Notes: generated by a model not told the origin, from the letters alone. Shown: positions 19,493 to 30,225, counted from the stretch's first letter. The stretch: 64,000 nt of DNA from Microvirga terricola (GCF_011777495.1 NZ_JAATJS010000004.1:62001-126000); one strand, 5' to 3'. Made by a program: numbers and translations.

Positions 19493-19568
19493 GGGCGGTT
19501 AGCTCAGTTGGTAGAGCATCTCGTTTACACCGAGAGGGTCGGCGGTTCGAGCCCGTCACCGCCCACCA
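19493..19568 (+). tRNA. tRNA-Val (anticodon TAC)
   Basis: A 76-nt cloverleaf with encoded CCA. The acceptor is GGGCGGT / ACCGCCC. The D arm contains AGCTCAGTTGGTAGAGC. The anticodon arm TCTCG-TTTACAC-CGAGA gives TAC. The T arm contains GGTTCGAGCC. Confidence 0.97.
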
Positions 19569-19784
19569 TTTCCCTGCCTCCCCCCTGAGATGTCGCCTGC
19601 TCAATGCCCCTGGACCACGAGACGTCCGTGCAAGGCTCGCGAAAGCCTGCGACGTAACGCTGAGCCTGTGTGACGCCTGCCGCTGAAAACGGCGAGTCGG
19701 GACGCGGGGACCAGGCTTTCTGCCGTTAAGCCTTCATTGACGGCTTGGGAGCACGCTGGATGCCTCGGTGACAGGGAGGTTGCC

Positions 19785-19913
19785 ATGGTTACGGTGCTCG
19801 TCGGATTGGTGATCGGATCGTTTATTTGCCTCGTGGCGCCCCCAATCATTCGGGTCTTCAAGTTCCCGAACCAGATCAAGTCTCTCTCGAAACCGAGCGT
19901 CATTCTGGGCTGA
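19785..19913 (+). CDS. Possible 42-residue small membrane protein
   Basis: ATG at 19785 follows a strong ribosome site GGGAGG (19774-19779) at five bases. It opens a 42-codon frame ending in TGA at 19911-19913. The product begins MVTVLVGLVIGSFICLVAPP, a single hydrophobic segment of about 20 residues. A short basic tail with Lys, Arg and Gln follows, giving N-out or hairpin-free single-pass topology. I do not recognise it. The ribosome site, membrane segment and isolated position between two tRNA genes make it more than a random frame, but no family support is available. Confidence 0.45.
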   Translation: MVTVLVGLVIGSFICLVAPPIIRVFKFPNQIKSLSKPSVILG

Positions 19914-20379
19914 TCGGCGAATCCATGCGCTGAGCGAATACCAGCGTTCGAGAAGCGGGCCTGACAATCCTCGACTATGAAGCATATTAAAGGTGAGACA
20001 CCGCGTTAATCGGCGGCGTTGTTCCTCTGAAGTTTTCCCTGAATTCGGGTCGCCCTCACCGGCGGCCCTTTCTTTTTGTCCGAAGCGGGGCAGGGGATGT
20101 TTCCAGAGAGACTGTCCTTCTCGATTCGAGCCATTCCCTGCGGCCGAGTAGGCGCGAGGGCTCGGCTTGGAAAACGCGAAGCAGGCGCGGTTTGAATTTG
20201 GATCTGCGTCTCGCTCTCAAGATTCCCGCAAATCGAACGGTTCTTCGCCCGCGAGCTTCGCGCTTCGGACACTATTTTCACAAGGAACGTACAGAGCGCT
20301 TGACAGGGGTCTGAGGCCCCCTTAAACCGCCCCCACACCGCTTCGGCGGTTGCCCAAAACCGCCTCGGCGGTACAATGC
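19914..20379. other. Intergenic region between the small ORF and tRNA-Asp
   Basis: No convincing gene on either strand. It contains a terminator-like hairpin at 20047-20077 (GGGTCGCC / GGCGGCCC then TTTCTTTTT). It also has a possible promoter for tRNA-Asp: TTGACA at 20300-20305 and TTAAAC at 20322-20327 with 16-bp spacing. Two near-identical hairpins then lie just upstream of the tRNA (20337-20350 and 20359-20372). Confidence 0.45.
20337..20372 (+). repeat. Two tandem small hairpins immediately upstream of tRNA-Asp
   Basis: ACCGC-TTCG-GCGGT at 20337-20350 and ACCGC-CTCG-GCGGT at 20359-20372, separated by eight bases and ending eight bases before the tRNA. Both have a stable tetraloop (TTCG in the first). 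They would lie in the 5' leader of the tRNA precursor. Confidence 0.65.
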
Positions 20380-20456
20380 GCGGGCGTAGCTCAGTTGGTT
20401 AGAGTGCCGGCCTGTCACGCCGGAGGTCGCGGGTTCGAGCCCCGTCGCCCGCGCCA
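20380..20456 (+). tRNA. tRNA-Asp (anticodon GTC)
   Basis: A 77-nt cloverleaf with encoded CCA. The acceptor is GCGGGCG / CGCCCGC. The anticodon arm CCGGC-CTGTCAC-GCCGG gives GTC. The T arm contains GGGTTCGAGCCCC. Confidence 0.97.
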
Positions 20457-20944
20457 CTTTTCTCCCTCAAAGATCTGAAAAAACACTGACGATGCCCGTT
20501 GGGCATCCGCTGCTTCGTCACGTCTGCAGGGCCGCTCGACTAGGCCGATTCTATCCTGCAAGCGTCGCAGCGCGCGCCGGCTCCGGTGCTCCTCACACGA
20601 ATGTGCGCGCCACGCAGGCTTGGCCGGAGGTCGGCGCATGGTGCGGATGACCAATGTTTGGCGACTGCGTGGCCTTTTGGCGAAGGCCGGGCACCAAGTT
20701 TGTCGCCAATCGCGGGCCGAGGGCGTTGAAACGACCCGAAAAAAGCCCCACGAACCTGCGCCTAAATCCCAGTTTGGAAACATTCTTTTGCGACCCCGCA
20801 AACACTTGTCAGGGCAGGGGAACTCCGGTAAGCCTCCGGCCACAATTCTTGATTTTCCGCAGGGTCCCTTTGGGGGTCCTTTGCGGCTTAAATGCATGGG
20901 TTGCCGCCGGCGGTTCCGCCGTGCTCCGTTCCTTTAGGTGTCGT
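20457..20944. other. Leader region upstream of the nuo operon
   Basis: 488 bp without a supportable gene. Open frames here have no family-like sequence and disagree with the codon pattern of neighbours. The 3' part has an imperfect inverted repeat, CCGCAGGGTCCC / GGGGTCCTTTGCGG, at about 20857-20886, roughly 60 bp before nuoA. It could be a leader structure of the complex I message. The promoter is probably in this region, but I cannot place it. Confidence 0.4.
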
Positions 20945-21310
20945 ATGACGAATCTCCTCGCCGACTACCTGCCTCTCGTCATCTTTATCGGCGTTGCGCT
21001 CGTGATCGGGTTGGCGCTGCTCGTGGCGCCGTTCATCGTCGCCTACAGCCGCCCCGATACGGAAAAGCTGTCGGCTTACGAGTGCGGGTTCAATGCCTTC
21101 GATGACGCCCGCATGAAGTTCGATGTGCGCTTCTATCTGGTCGCCATTCTCTTCATCATCTTCGACCTGGAAGTGGCGTTCCTGTTCCCGTGGGCGATCA
21201 CGTTCGGAAAGCTCGGCTGGTTCGGCTTCGGCTCGATGATGATCTTCCTCGGCGTGCTGACGGTCGGCTTCGTTTATGAGTGGAAGAAGGGGGCTCTGGA
21301 ATGGGATTGA
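20945..21310 (+). CDS. nuoA: NADH-quinone oxidoreductase subunit A
   Basis: 121 residues with three transmembrane helices, the normal NuoA/ND3 form. The signature [24 protein letters not shown] includes the conserved Cys of the quinone-site loop and is followed by [16 protein letters not shown]. The open frame extends far upstream, but ATG at 20945 begins [18 protein letters not shown] as in the family. It is the first gene of the 14-gene operon. The nuoB start overlaps its end by ten bases. Confidence 0.97.
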   Translation: MTNLLADYLPLVIFIGVALVIGLALLVAPFIVAYSRPDTEKLSAYECGFNAFDDARMKFDVRFYLVAILFIIFDLEVAFLFPWAITFGKLGWFGFGSMMIFLGVLTVGFVYEWKKGALEWD

Positions 21311-21885
21311 TCACTGACACCCGCGCGACCCTCGTCGCTCCGAGCCCGGTTGGCGCTCTCGATCCTGCCACGGGGCAGCCAGTCGGCGCGAACGATCCTT
21401 ACTTTCTCTCGATCAAGGACGAGCTGGCCGACAAGGGCTTCCTCATCACCTCCACCGAGGACCTCATCAACTGGGCCCGCACCGGCTCGCTGATGTGGAT
21501 GACCTTCGGTCTCGCCTGCTGCGCGGTCGAGATGATGCAGCTCTCCATGCCGCGCTACGATGTCGAGCGCTTCGGCTTCGCCCCGCGCGCCAGCCCGCGT
21601 CAGTCGGATGTGATGATCGTGGCGGGCACGCTGACCAACAAGATGGCTCCCGCGCTCCGCAAGGTCTATGACCAGATGCCGGAGCCGCGCTACGTGATCT
21701 CCATGGGCTCCTGCGCCAATGGCGGCGGCTACTACCACTATTCCTATTCGGTGGTGCGCGGCTGCGACCGCATTGTGCCCGTCGACATCTACGTTCCAGG
21801 CTGCCCGCCGACCGCAGAGGCGCTGCTTTACGGTGTGCTGCTGCTGCAGAAGAAAATCCGCCGTACCGGCACGATTGAGCGCTGA
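21301..21885 (+). CDS. nuoB: NADH-quinone oxidoreductase subunit B
   Basis: 194 residues. It carries the terminal 4Fe-4S cluster N2 of the Q module. Ligands are visible in [11 protein letters not shown] (adjacent Cys pair), GSCANGGG and [17 protein letters not shown] at 21301 overlaps the 3' end of nuoA, indicating translational coupling; the upstream extension in frame is nuoA sequence. NuoB passes electrons from the peripheral arm to ubiquinone. Confidence 0.97.
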   Translation: MGLITDTRATLVAPSPVGALDPATGQPVGANDPYFLSIKDELADKGFLITSTEDLINWARTGSLMWMTFGLACCAVEMMQLSMPRYDVERFGFAPRASPRQSDVMIVAGTLTNKMAPALRKVYDQMPEPRYVISMGSCANGGGYYHYSYSVVRGCDRIVPVDIYVPGCPPTAEALLYGVLLLQKKIRRTGTIER

Positions 21886-21900
21886 GCGAGGATCATTCTC

Positions 21901-22503
21901 ATGAGTGCTGAGCTCCAAGCTTTGAGCGACCATATCGCCTCGTCCCTCGGCGAGGCGGTGACGGACCGCGCGATTGCCTATGGCGAGCTGACCGTCACGG
22001 TCCGCGGCGCGGATATCCTGCGCGCGGTCACCTTCCTGCGGGACGACCCGCAGTGCCGGTTCATCTCCTTCATCGACATCTGCGGCGTGGATTATCCCTC
22101 GCGCGAGAAGCGCTTCGATGTGGTGTACCACTTCCTCGCTCCTCACCATAACCGCCGCATCCGCGTGAAGGTGGAGACGGACGAGGTGACGCCCGTTCCG
22201 TCGCTGATCGATATTTTCCCGGCGGCGAACTGGTTCGAGCGCGAGGCCTACGACCTCTACGGCATTCTCTTCTCCGGCCATCCGGATCTGCGCCGCATTC
22301 TGACCGATTACGGCTTCGAGGGCTTCCCGCTCCGCAAGGACTTCCCGCTGACCGGCTTCGTCGAAGTTCGCTACGACGATGCTCAAGGCCGCGTGGTCTA
22401 TGAGCCGGTGAAGCTCAATCAAGAATTCCGCAACTTCGACTTCCTCTCGCCCTGGGAAGGCACAGACTACGTGCTGCCCGGCGACGAGAAGGCCAAGGCA
22501 TAA
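21901..22503 (+). CDS. nuoC: NADH-quinone oxidoreductase subunit C
   Basis: 200 residues, a stand-alone 30-kDa-type subunit as usual in alphaproteobacteria (not fused to NuoD). It has [25 protein letters not shown] and the signature [41 protein letters not shown]. It is a structural subunit of the Q module at the membrane interface. It starts 15 bp after nuoB and ends 12 bp before nuoD. Confidence 0.97.
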   Translation: MSAELQALSDHIASSLGEAVTDRAIAYGELTVTVRGADILRAVTFLRDDPQCRFISFIDICGVDYPSREKRFDVVYHFLAPHHNRRIRVKVETDEVTPVPSLIDIFPAANWFEREAYDLYGILFSGHPDLRRILTDYGFEGFPLRKDFPLTGFVEVRYDDAQGRVVYEPVKLNQEFRNFDFLSPWEGTDYVLPGDEKAKA

Positions 22504-22515
22504 GGCGGGCGGCCC

Positions 22516-23706
22516 ATGGGCGAGCATAATATCCGCAACTTCTCGATCAACTTCGGCCCGCAGCACCCGGCGGCGCACGGCGTGTTGCGCCTCGTGCTGG
22601 AGCTGGACGGCGAGGTCGTCGAGCGTGTCGATCCGCATATCGGTCTGCTGCATCGCGGCACCGAGAAGCTGATCGAGTACAAGACATATACGCAGGCGAC
22701 TCCTTATTTCGACCGGCTCGACTATGTCGCGCCGATGAACCAGGAGCATGCCTTCTGCCTCGCGGTCGAAAAGCTTCTCGGCCTCGAGGTTCCGCGCCGC
22801 GCGCAGCTCATTCGCGTGCTTTACTCCGAGATCGGCCGTCTGCTCTCGCACCTTCTCAACGTGACGACGCAGGCCATGGACGTCGGCGCGCTCACGCCCC
22901 CCCTGTGGGGCTTCGAGGAGCGTGAGAAGCTGATGGTCTTCTATGAGCGCGCTTCCGGCGCGCGCATGCACGCCAATTACATCCGGCCCGGCGGCGTCAA
23001 CATGGACCTGCCGCCCGAACTGATCGACGACATCGAGGCGTTTTGCGATCCGTTCCTGAAGGTGCTCGACGATCTCGACGAACTCGTCATCGGCAACCGC
23101 ATCTTCAAGCAGCGCAACGTTGATATCGGCGTCGTGACGCTAGAGGATTGCTGGAAGTGGGGCTTCTCAGGCGTCATGGTGCGCGGCTCCGGCGCGGCGT
23201 GGGATCTGCGCAAGGCGCAGCCCTACGAGTGCTACGAGGAGATGGAGTTCGACATCCCCGTCGGCAAGAATTGCGACAACTACGACCGTCAGGTCATCCG
23301 CATGGAAGAGATGCGCCAATCCGTGCGCATCATGAGGCAGTGCGTCGCCAAGCTCCGCGAGCCGGCGGGCAAGGGCCCGGTCACCACGCACGACGGCAAG
23401 GTTTCGCCGCCGTTCCGCAAGGACATGAAGCGCTCCATGGAAGCGCTGATCCATCACTTCAAGCTCTACACGGAAGGCTTCCACGTGCCGGCGGGTGATG
23501 TTTACGCCGCCGTCGAAGCGCCGAAGGGCGAGTTCGGCGTGTATCTCGTCGCGGACGGCACCAACAAGCCGTATCGCTGCAAGATCCGCGCTCCCGGCTT
23601 CGCGCATCTGCAAGCCATGGATTTCCTGTGCCGCGGCCACATGCTGGCCGACGTCGCGGGCATTCTCGGCTCGATTGACATCGTGTTCGGCGAGGTCGAT
23701 CGCTAA
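22516..23706 (+). CDS. nuoD: NADH-quinone oxidoreductase subunit D
   Basis: 396 residues, the 49-kDa subunit. It has [21 protein letters not shown] with the quinone-site His, [35 protein letters not shown] and the C-terminal DIVFGEVDR ending typical of the family. Together with NuoB it forms the ubiquinone-reduction site. It is followed by a structured 116-bp gap, which is unusual in the otherwise tight operon. Confidence 0.97.
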   Translation: MGEHNIRNFSINFGPQHPAAHGVLRLVLELDGEVVERVDPHIGLLHRGTEKLIEYKTYTQATPYFDRLDYVAPMNQEHAFCLAVEKLLGLEVPRRAQLIRVLYSEIGRLLSHLLNVTTQAMDVGALTPPLWGFEEREKLMVFYERASGARMHANYIRPGGVNMDLPPELIDDIEAFCDPFLKVLDDLDELVIGNRIFKQRNVDIGVVTLEDCWKWGFSGVMVRGSGAAWDLRKAQPYECYEEMEFDIPVGKNCDNYDRQVIRMEEMRQSVRIMRQCVAKLREPAGKGPVTTHDGKVSPPFRKDMKRSMEALIHHFKLYTEGFHVPAGDVYAAVEAPKGEFGVYLVADGTNKPYRCKIRAPGFAHLQAMDFLCRGHMLADVAGILGSIDIVFGEVDR

Positions 23707-23714
23707 GGATTTTT

Positions 23715-23806
23715 GCCGGGCCCGGTTGCGGGGCCGGCATCCACGCTTTTGGAGCGTGGTGGAAGGGTTCAAGTCGTGAATGGCCGGGCGTTGCTCGGCC
23801 ATGACG
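23715..23806. repeat. Multi-hairpin repeat-like element between nuoD and nuoE
   Basis: Three successive inverted repeats fill the gap: GCCGGGCCC / GGGCCGGC (23715-23738, one bulge), CCACGCT / AGCGTGG (23741-23759) and ATGGCCG / CGGCCAT (about 23780-23802). The last is followed by GAC as in the TGTCAT-type repeat copies. No long open frame with family features crosses it. It appears to be a diverged relative of the dispersed intergenic repeat, inserted inside the operon. Confidence 0.55.
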
Positions 23807-23822
23807 ATGAGGAGAAGAATGT

Positions 23823-24518
23823 ATGGCCGTTCGTAAGCTCGCGCCTGAAGAGATCCAGCCCAAGAGCTTCAAGTTCTCGCCCGAGAACGAAGCTTTCGCG
23901 GATCAGCAGATCGCCAAATACCCGCCCGGCCGCCAGGCCTCGGCGGTGATCCCGCTGTTGTGGCGGGCGCAGGAGCAGGCCGGCGGCTGGCTGCCGCAGA
24001 AGGCCATCGAAGCGGTCGCCGCGAAGCTCGACATGCCGGACATCCGTGTCATGGAGGTGGCGACCTTCTACACGATGTTCAACCTCGAGCCGGTCGGAAA
24101 ATACTTCATCCAGTTCTGCGGCACGACACCGTGCCAGCTGCGCGGCGCGGGCGACATCAAAAAGGTTCTGGAGCGCCGCGTCGGCGAGCAGAACCACGTC
24201 ACTGCTGACGGCAATTTCTCCTGGCTCGAAGTCGAGTGCCTGGGCGCGTGCTGCAACGCGCCGATGGTGCAGATCAACGACGACTATTACGAGGACCTGA
24301 CGGTCGAAAACTTCGAGAAGCTGCTCGATGATCTCGCCGCCGGACGTCCCGTGAAGAAGGGGCCGCAGAATGGTCGCCGCGCTTCCGAGCCGCAGGACGC
24401 CATCAAGACCCTGACCGACCCGTCGCTTTACGATGGCTCGCGCATCGGCGCGTGGCGCAAGCGCTTCGAGGAAGAAGCGGTGAAGCCCGCCGACACCGCC
24501 ACCGAGAAGAAGTCCTGA
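23823..24518 (+). CDS. nuoE: NADH-quinone oxidoreductase subunit E
   Basis: 231 residues, the 24-kDa thioredoxin-like subunit holding the 2Fe-2S cluster N1a. Cluster ligands appear as [13 protein letters not shown] and [13 protein letters not shown]. The N-terminal half has the helical segment with [17 protein letters not shown] and [15 protein letters not shown]. The last 55 residues ([16 protein letters not shown] onward) form a charged tail found in alphaproteobacterial homologues. It is part of the NADH-oxidising N module with NuoF and NuoG. Confidence 0.97.
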   Translation: MAVRKLAPEEIQPKSFKFSPENEAFADQQIAKYPPGRQASAVIPLLWRAQEQAGGWLPQKAIEAVAAKLDMPDIRVMEVATFYTMFNLEPVGKYFIQFCGTTPCQLRGAGDIKKVLERRVGEQNHVTADGNFSWLEVECLGACCNAPMVQINDDYYEDLTVENFEKLLDDLAAGRPVKKGPQNGRRASEPQDAIKTLTDPSLYDGSRIGAWRKRFEEEAVKPADTATEKKS

Positions 24519-24531
24519 GGAGGAAAGACAG

Positions 24532-25833
24532 ATGCTTCAGGACAAGGATCGCATTTTCACCAACCTCTACGGCCTGCACTCGCCGGACCTGAAGGCCGCG
24601 AAGATGCGCGGCGCGTGGGACGGCACCAAGTTCCTGCTCGAAAAGGGCCGCGATTGGATCATCGACGAGATGAAGAAGTCGGGCCTTCGCGGGCGCGGCG
24701 GCGCGGGCTTCCCGACCGGCATGAAGTGGTCCTTCATGCCCAAGCAGTCGGACGGCCGCCCGAGCTACCTCGTCGTCAACGCGGACGAGTCCGAGCCCGG
24801 CACCTGTAAAGATCGCGAGATCATGCGGCACGATCCGCATCTTCTCATCGAGGGCTGCCTGATCGCGTCTTTCGCCATGAACGCGAACGCGGCCTACATC
24901 TACATTCGCGGCGAGTACATCACCGAAAAGCATGCGCTCCAGCGCGCCATCGACGAGGCCTATGAGGCCAAGCTGATCGGCAAGGACAACATCCACGGCT
25001 ATCCCCTCGATCTCTATCTCCACCACGGCGCGGGTGCTTACATCTGCGGCGAGGAGACGGCGCTTCTCGAGAGCCTGGAGGGCAAGAAGGGCATGCCGCG
25101 CCTGAAGCCTCCGTTCCCGGCGAATATGGGCCTCTATGGCTGCCCGACGACGGTGAACAACGTGGAATCGATTGCCGTCGCGGGCGAAATCCTGCGTCGC
25201 GGCGCGTCTTGGTTCTCCAGCATCGGCCGCCCCAACAACGTGGGCACCAAGCTCTTCTGCGTGTCGGGCCATGTGAACAAGCCCTGCAACGTGGAAGAGG
25301 CCATGGGCATTACCTTCCGCGAGCTGATCGACACCCATTGCGGCGGCATTCGGGGCGGCTGGGACAACCTGTTGGCGGTGATCCCCGGCGGTTCCTCGGT
25401 GCCATGTGTTCCGGCGGACCAGATCATGGACGCCTACATGGATTTCGATACCCTGCGCGGCCTGCGCTCGGGCCTTGGCACCGCGGCGGTGATCGTGATG
25501 GACAAGTCCACCGACATCGTGCGTGCCATCACCCGCATCTCGTACTTCTACAAGCACGAGAGCTGCGGCCAGTGCACGCCGTGCCGTGAAGGCACCGGCT
25601 GGATGTGGCGCGTGCTGACCCGCATGGCGGAAGGCCGCGCCCAGAAGCGCGAAATCGACATGCTGCTCGAAGTCTCGACCCAGATCGAAGGCCACACCAT
25701 CTGCGCGCTTGGCGATGCGGCGGCGTGGCCGGTGCAAGGTCTCATCCGCCACTTCCGGCACGAGATCGAGAAGCGCATCGACGACTACGCGGCGAACCCG
25801 CATTCTGAGCCCGTGATGATGGCGGCGGAGTGA
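24532..25833 (+). CDS. nuoF: NADH-quinone oxidoreductase subunit F (NADH/FMN-binding)
   Basis: 433 residues. The FMN/NADH-binding site is seen in [19 protein letters not shown] and [15 protein letters not shown]. The N3 4Fe-4S cluster motif is [12 protein letters not shown] near residue 345, with the fourth Cys in [16 protein letters not shown]. It oxidises NADH and passes electrons through NuoE/NuoG. It starts 13 bp after nuoE with AGGAGGAAAG upstream. Confidence 0.98.
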   Translation: MLQDKDRIFTNLYGLHSPDLKAAKMRGAWDGTKFLLEKGRDWIIDEMKKSGLRGRGGAGFPTGMKWSFMPKQSDGRPSYLVVNADESEPGTCKDREIMRHDPHLLIEGCLIASFAMNANAAYIYIRGEYITEKHALQRAIDEAYEAKLIGKDNIHGYPLDLYLHHGAGAYICGEETALLESLEGKKGMPRLKPPFPANMGLYGCPTTVNNVESIAVAGEILRRGASWFSSIGRPNNVGTKLFCVSGHVNKPCNVEEAMGITFRELIDTHCGGIRGGWDNLLAVIPGGSSVPCVPADQIMDAYMDFDTLRGLRSGLGTAAVIVMDKSTDIVRAITRISYFYKHESCGQCTPCREGTGWMWRVLTRMAEGRAQKREIDMLLEVSTQIEGHTICALGDAAAWPVQGLIRHFRHEIEKRIDDYAANPHSEPVMMAAE

Positions 25834-25843
25834 GAGATTTAAG

Positions 25844-27922
25844 ATGGCCAAGATCATCGTAGATGGCGTTGAGGTAGACGTTCCGCCGGAATACACGCTG
25901 CTCCAGGCGGCCGAGGCTGCTGGTGCGGAAGTTCCGCGTTTCTGCTTCCATGAGCGTTTGTCCATCGCCGGCAATTGCCGCATGTGCCTTGTCGAGGTGA
26001 AGGGCGCGCCGAAGCCGGTCGCGTCCTGCGCCTGGGGCGTTCGCGATTGCCGTCCCGGCCCGAACGGCGAGCCGCCGGAAGTGTCGACCAAGTCCGCGAC
26101 GGTCAAGAAGGCGCGCGAAGGGGTGATGGAGTTCCTCCTCATCAACCACCCGCTCGATTGCCCGATCTGCGACCAGGGCGGCCAGTGCGACCTGCAGGAT
26201 CAGGCCATGGCCTACGGCGTCGACACCAGCCGCTATCACGAGAACAAGCGCGCGGTGCCGGACAAGGATCTCGGCCCGCTGGTGAAAACCTCCATGAACC
26301 GGTGCATTCACTGCACCCGCTGCATCCGCTTCACCACTGAAGTGGCAGGCGTGCCGGATCTCGGCGCGATCTGGCGCGGCGAGGACATGGAGATCACGAG
26401 CTATCTCGAAAAGGCTCTGGGCTCCGAGCTGCAGTCCAACGTGGCGGATCTCTGCCCCGTCGGCGCACTGACCCACAAGCCGGAAGCCTTCCACTACCGT
26501 CCGTGGGAATTGTCGAAGACCGATTCCGTGGACGTGACCGATGCGGTCGGTTCCGCGATCCGTGTCGACTCCCGTGGCCGCGAGGTCATGCGCATTCTGC
26601 CGCGCGTGAACGAGGCGGTGAACGAGGAGTGGATCACCGACAAGGCCCGCCACATCGTCGACGGCCTGCGCCTCCAGCGCCTCGACCGTCCTTTCGTGCG
26701 TGAGAACGGGCGCCTGCGTCCGGCCACGTGGCAGGAGGCGTTCAGCGTCATCGCCAACCGCGTGAAGGGCACGAATGCGAAGCGCATCGGCGCGATCGCC
26801 GGCGATCTCGCTGCGGTTGAAGACATGTACGCGCTGAAGGCCCTCATGCAGAGCCTTGGCGTGAAGAACATCGACGGTCGCCAGGATGGCACGGCGCTTT
26901 CGCCGGCTTATGGCCGCGCGTCGTATCTCTTCAACTCGACCATCGCGGGCATCGAAGATGCGGATGCGATCCTCATCGTCGGATCGAACCCGCGCATCGA
27001 GGGCTCGCTCGTCAACGTGCGCATCCGCAAGCGCTGGCGCACGGCGCCCATGCCCATCGGCGTGATCGGCGAGAAGGCGGGTCTCACCTACGATTACGAT
27101 TATCTCGGCGCGGGCCCTGAGACGCTGGCGGACATTCTCGCCGGTCGCGGCAGCTTCGCGGAGAAGCTCAAAAACGCTCAGCGTCCGCTGATCATCGTGG
27201 GGCAGGGCGCTCTGTCGCATCCCGACGGCCTCGCGGTGCTCTCGCTCGCGGCGCAGGTCGCGCAGAACATCGGCGCGATCACCGAGGGCTGGAACGGCTT
27301 CTCGATCCTCCACACCGCCGCGTCCCGCGTCGGCGCGCTCGATCTCGGCTTCGTGCCGGGTGAGGGCGGCCTGAGCGCACAGGAGATGGCGAAGGGCGGC
27401 GTCGACGTGCTGTTCAACCTCGGCGCGGACGAGATCGACATCGCTCCGGGCACTTTCGTGATCTACCAGGGCACCCATGGCGACCGTGGCGCGCACCGCG
27501 CCGACGTGATCCTGCCGGGCGCGACCTACACGGAAAAGTCCGGCACCTACGTGAACACCGAAGGCCGGGTACAGATGGGCAACCGCGCGGCGTTCCCGCC
27601 GGGCGAGGCCCGTGAGGATTGGGCGATCCTGCGCGCCCTGTCCGACGTGCTCGGCCAGCGCCTGCCGTTCGACTCGCTCAATGCCCTGCGCGCCAAGCTC
27701 TATGCGGAGGTTCCGCATCTGGCCGGTGTCGATAGCGTCGTTCCGGCTGATGTCGCAGCGGCGGTGAAGGCTCTAGCGGCGGTCGGCGGCACGCCGGGTC
27801 GCGAGGGCTTCAAGAGCCCGGTGGGTGATTTCTACCTGACGAACCCGATCGCTCGCGCGTCCGGCGTCATGGCCGAGTGCTCGGCACTCGCCCGTGGCCT
27901 GAAGCTCGAAGCGGCCGAGTAA
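25844..27922 (+). CDS. nuoG: NADH-quinone oxidoreductase subunit G
   Basis: 692 residues, the 75-kDa subunit. The 2Fe-2S domain has [19 protein letters not shown] and the later Cys of SCAWGVRDC. The His-Cys 4Fe-4S motif lies in [19 protein letters not shown]. The next cluster has [12 protein letters not shown] and [12 protein letters not shown]. The C-terminal two-thirds is a molybdopterin-oxidoreductase-like domain that has no cofactor in complex I. It relays electrons within the N module. Confidence 0.98.
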   Translation: MAKIIVDGVEVDVPPEYTLLQAAEAAGAEVPRFCFHERLSIAGNCRMCLVEVKGAPKPVASCAWGVRDCRPGPNGEPPEVSTKSATVKKAREGVMEFLLINHPLDCPICDQGGQCDLQDQAMAYGVDTSRYHENKRAVPDKDLGPLVKTSMNRCIHCTRCIRFTTEVAGVPDLGAIWRGEDMEITSYLEKALGSELQSNVADLCPVGALTHKPEAFHYRPWELSKTDSVDVTDAVGSAIRVDSRGREVMRILPRVNEAVNEEWITDKARHIVDGLRLQRLDRPFVRENGRLRPATWQEAFSVIANRVKGTNAKRIGAIAGDLAAVEDMYALKALMQSLGVKNIDGRQDGTALSPAYGRASYLFNSTIAGIEDADAILIVGSNPRIEGSLVNVRIRKRWRTAPMPIGVIGEKAGLTYDYDYLGAGPETLADILAGRGSFAEKLKNAQRPLIIVGQGALSHPDGLAVLSLAAQVAQNIGAITEGWNGFSILHTAASRVGALDLGFVPGEGGLSAQEMAKGGVDVLFNLGADEIDIAPGTFVIYQGTHGDRGAHRADVILPGATYTEKSGTYVNTEGRVQMGNRAAFPPGEAREDWAILRALSDVLGQRLPFDSLNALRAKLYAEVPHLAGVDSVVPADVAAAVKALAAVGGTPGREGFKSPVGDFYLTNPIARASGVMAECSALARGLKLEAAE

Positions 27923-27933
27923 GAGGAAGCGAT

Positions 27934-28959
27934 ATGGAACTCGGAGATATTCTCCTCTCGGTCGCGATCATGCTGGGCAAGAGCGTGCTCATGCTCGTCG
28001 CGCTGCTTATCTTCATCGCCTATGCGCTTCTCGCCGACCGCAAGATCTGGGCGGCGGTGCAGTTGCGCCGCGGTCCGAACGTTGTCGGTCCCTGGGGTCT
28101 GTTTCAGTCCTTCGCGGATCTTCTGAAATTCGTGTTCAAGGAGCCGGTCATCCCGGCTCCCGCCAACAAGGCGATGTTTCTGCTCGCTCCGCTGGTGATG
28201 TGTACGCTGGCGCTCGCCGCCTGGGCGGTCATTCCGCTCAATGCGGGCTGGGCGATTGCCGACATCAATGTGGGCATTCTCTACATCTTCGCGATCTCAT
28301 CGCTCGGCGTTTACGGCGTCATCATGGGCGGCTGGGCTTCGAACTCGAAGTATCCCTTCCTCGGTGCACTGCGCTCGGCGGCGCAGATGGTGTCCTACGA
28401 GGTCTCCATCGGCTTCATCATCGTGACCGTGCTCATGTGCGCGGGCACCCTGAACCTGACGAAGATCGTCGAGGCGCAGAATTCGAGCCTCGGCATTCTG
28501 GGCTGGTACTGGCTGCCGCTCTTCCCGATGTTCGTGGTGTTCTTCATCTCGGCGCTGGCCGAGACGAACCGCCCGCCCTTCGACCTGCCGGAAGCGGAGT
28601 CGGAGCTGGTCGCCGGCTACATGGTCGAATATTCCTCGACCCCGTACCTGCTCTTCATGCTCGGCGAATACGTGGCGATGATGACCATGTGCGCACTCGG
28701 CACCATCATGTTCCTCGGCGGCTGGCTCTCGCCTATTCCGTTCGCGCCCTTCACCTGGGTGCCGGGCGTGATCTGGTTCATCCTGAAGGCCAGCTTCCTG
28801 TTCTTCCTCTTCGCCATGGCGAAGGCCATGGTGCCGCGCTACCGCTATGACCAGCTGATGCGCTTGGGGTGGAAGGTGTTTCTGCCGCTCTCGCTTGCGA
28901 TGGTCATCATCGTCGCAGCGGCGCTGATGGTGACCGGCCGCGCGCCGGGCATGGTCTAA
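27934..28959 (+). CDS. nuoH: NADH-quinone oxidoreductase subunit H
   Basis: 341 residues with about eight to nine transmembrane helices, the ND1 subunit that joins the peripheral and membrane arms and lines the quinone tunnel. Motifs: [61 protein letters not shown] and [27 protein letters not shown] are all family signatures (quoted in parts by region). ATG at 27934 with AGAGGAAG upstream is chosen over in-frame upstream codons that lie inside nuoG. Confidence 0.97.
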   Translation: MELGDILLSVAIMLGKSVLMLVALLIFIAYALLADRKIWAAVQLRRGPNVVGPWGLFQSFADLLKFVFKEPVIPAPANKAMFLLAPLVMCTLALAAWAVIPLNAGWAIADINVGILYIFAISSLGVYGVIMGGWASNSKYPFLGALRSAAQMVSYEVSIGFIIVTVLMCAGTLNLTKIVEAQNSSLGILGWYWLPLFPMFVVFFISALAETNRPPFDLPEAESELVAGYMVEYSSTPYLLFMLGEYVAMMTMCALGTIMFLGGWLSPIPFAPFTWVPGVIWFILKASFLFFLFAMAKAMVPRYRYDQLMRLGWKVFLPLSLAMVIIVAAALMVTGRAPGMV

Positions 28960-28973
28960 GGAAAGGTCGACCC

Positions 28974-29462
28974 ATGAGACTCGATCAGGCCGCCAAGTCG
29001 CTTCTTCTGAAGGAGTTCGTGTCGGGCTTCATCCTGGCCATGCGCTACTTCTTCAAGCCGAAGGCGACGATCAACTATCCTTTCGAGCTGAGCCATCGCG
29101 GCTCGCGTTTCCGTGGCGAGCACGCTTTGCGCCGCTACCCGAACGGCGAAGAGCGCTGCATCGCCTGCAAGCTTTGCGAAGCGATCTGCCCGGCGCAGGC
29201 CATCACCATCGAAGCCGGTCCGCGCCGCAACGACGGCACACGCCGCACGACGCGCTACGACATCGACATGGTGAAGTGCATCTATTGTGGCCTGTGCCAG
29301 GAAGCCTGCCCGGTGGACGCCATCGTGGAAGGCCCGAGCCTGGAGTTCTCGGTCGAGACCCGCGAGGAGCTTTATTACGACAAGGCGAAGCTGCTTGCGA
29401 ACGGCGACCGGTGGGAGCGTGAAATCGCGAAGAACATCGCGAAGAACGCGCCGTACCGGTAA
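28974..29462 (+). CDS. nuoI: NADH-quinone oxidoreductase subunit I
   Basis: 162 residues with two 4Fe-4S ferredoxin motifs: [16 protein letters not shown] and [16 protein letters not shown] (clusters N6a and N6b). The N-terminal amphipathic segment with [20 protein letters not shown] packs on the membrane arm. It transfers electrons to cluster N2 in NuoB. The start at 28974 follows AAGGAAAGG. A 135-bp gap to nuoJ contains several small inverted repeats, including GCCGTTT-A-AAACGGC at 29541-29555. Confidence 0.97.
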   Translation: MRLDQAAKSLLLKEFVSGFILAMRYFFKPKATINYPFELSHRGSRFRGEHALRRYPNGEERCIACKLCEAICPAQAITIEAGPRRNDGTRRTTRYDIDMVKCIYCGLCQEACPVDAIVEGPSLEFSVETREELYYDKAKLLANGDRWEREIAKNIAKNAPYR

Positions 29463-29597
29463 TTTTCCCGGCCCGCGAGGGCAGGGGGCAAACATATCCG
29501 GCGGGTTGTTCCTGCCGGGTTCGGAAACTATAGACAGGCCGCCGTTTAAAACGGCGCCACGTCGGAAGGGGCCGCTTCTTGCGGCTTGAGTTTGAGC

Positions 29598-30212
29598 ATG
29601 ACGGTTACCGCCGCCTTCTTCTATCTCTTCGCGACCCTCACCATCGCCTCCGGCTTCATGGTGATCGCGTCGCGCAATCCCGTGCAGTCGGTGCTCTTCC
29701 TCATCCTGGCCTTCGTCAACGCGGCCGGGCTGTTTCTGATGATGGGAGCCGAGTTCCTGGCGATGATCCTGGTCATCGTCTACGTGGGCGCGGTCGCGGT
29801 GCTCTTCCTCTTCGTGACCATGATGCTCGACGTGGACTTCGCTGAGCTGCGCCAGGGCTTCCTGCAATATCTGCCCGTCGGCGCGCTGATCGGCGTCGTG
29901 TTCCTGCTGGAGCTGATCCTCGTCATCGGTGCCTATGTGATCGACCCCGGTCTCGTGCGCACGCCGATGGTGCCGATTCCGCCGACCTCGGTCATGACCA
30001 ACACCGAGGCGCTCGGGCATGTGCTCTACACCCGTTATTTCTTCTTCTTCCAGGCGGCGGGCCTGATCCTTCTGGTGGCGATGATCGGCGCCATCGTTCT
30101 GACCCTGCGCGAGCGCGTCGGCGTGAAGCGCCAGAACATCGCGAGGCAGAACGCGCGCACCCCGGAAACTGCGGTTGAGGTGCGGAAGGTTCCCTTCCGC
30201 CAAGGCATCTAA
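29598..30212 (+). CDS. nuoJ: NADH-quinone oxidoreductase subunit J
   Basis: 204 residues with five transmembrane helices, the ND6 subunit. The conserved helix [23 protein letters not shown] contains the pi-bulge Tyr/Gly region. The ATG at 29598 gives [24 protein letters not shown] at 29586 in frame is also possible and would add four residues. It forms part of the E-channel region of the proton path next to NuoH and NuoK. Confidence 0.95.
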   Translation: MTVTAAFFYLFATLTIASGFMVIASRNPVQSVLFLILAFVNAAGLFLMMGAEFLAMILVIVYVGAVAVLFLFVTMMLDVDFAELRQGFLQYLPVGALIGVVFLLELILVIGAYVIDPGLVRTPMVPIPPTSVMTNTEALGHVLYTRYFFFFQAAGLILLVAMIGAIVLTLRERVGVKRQNIARQNARTPETAVEVRKVPFRQGI

Positions 30213-30225
30213 AGGAGACGTTCGG

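Noticed and set aside
20654..20944. Longer N-terminus for nuoA in the open frame from 20654
   Set aside because: The upstream codons have no NuoA similarity and the usual start [10 protein letters not shown] lies at 20945.
25742..27718. Very long minus-strand open frame (658 codons) opposite nuoG, and similar long frames opposite lon, eno, nuoM, clpX and others
   Set aside because: High-GC genes produce long open antisense frames. These have Arg/Ala/His-rich composition, no motifs, and lie wholly over well-supported genes with clear family signatures.
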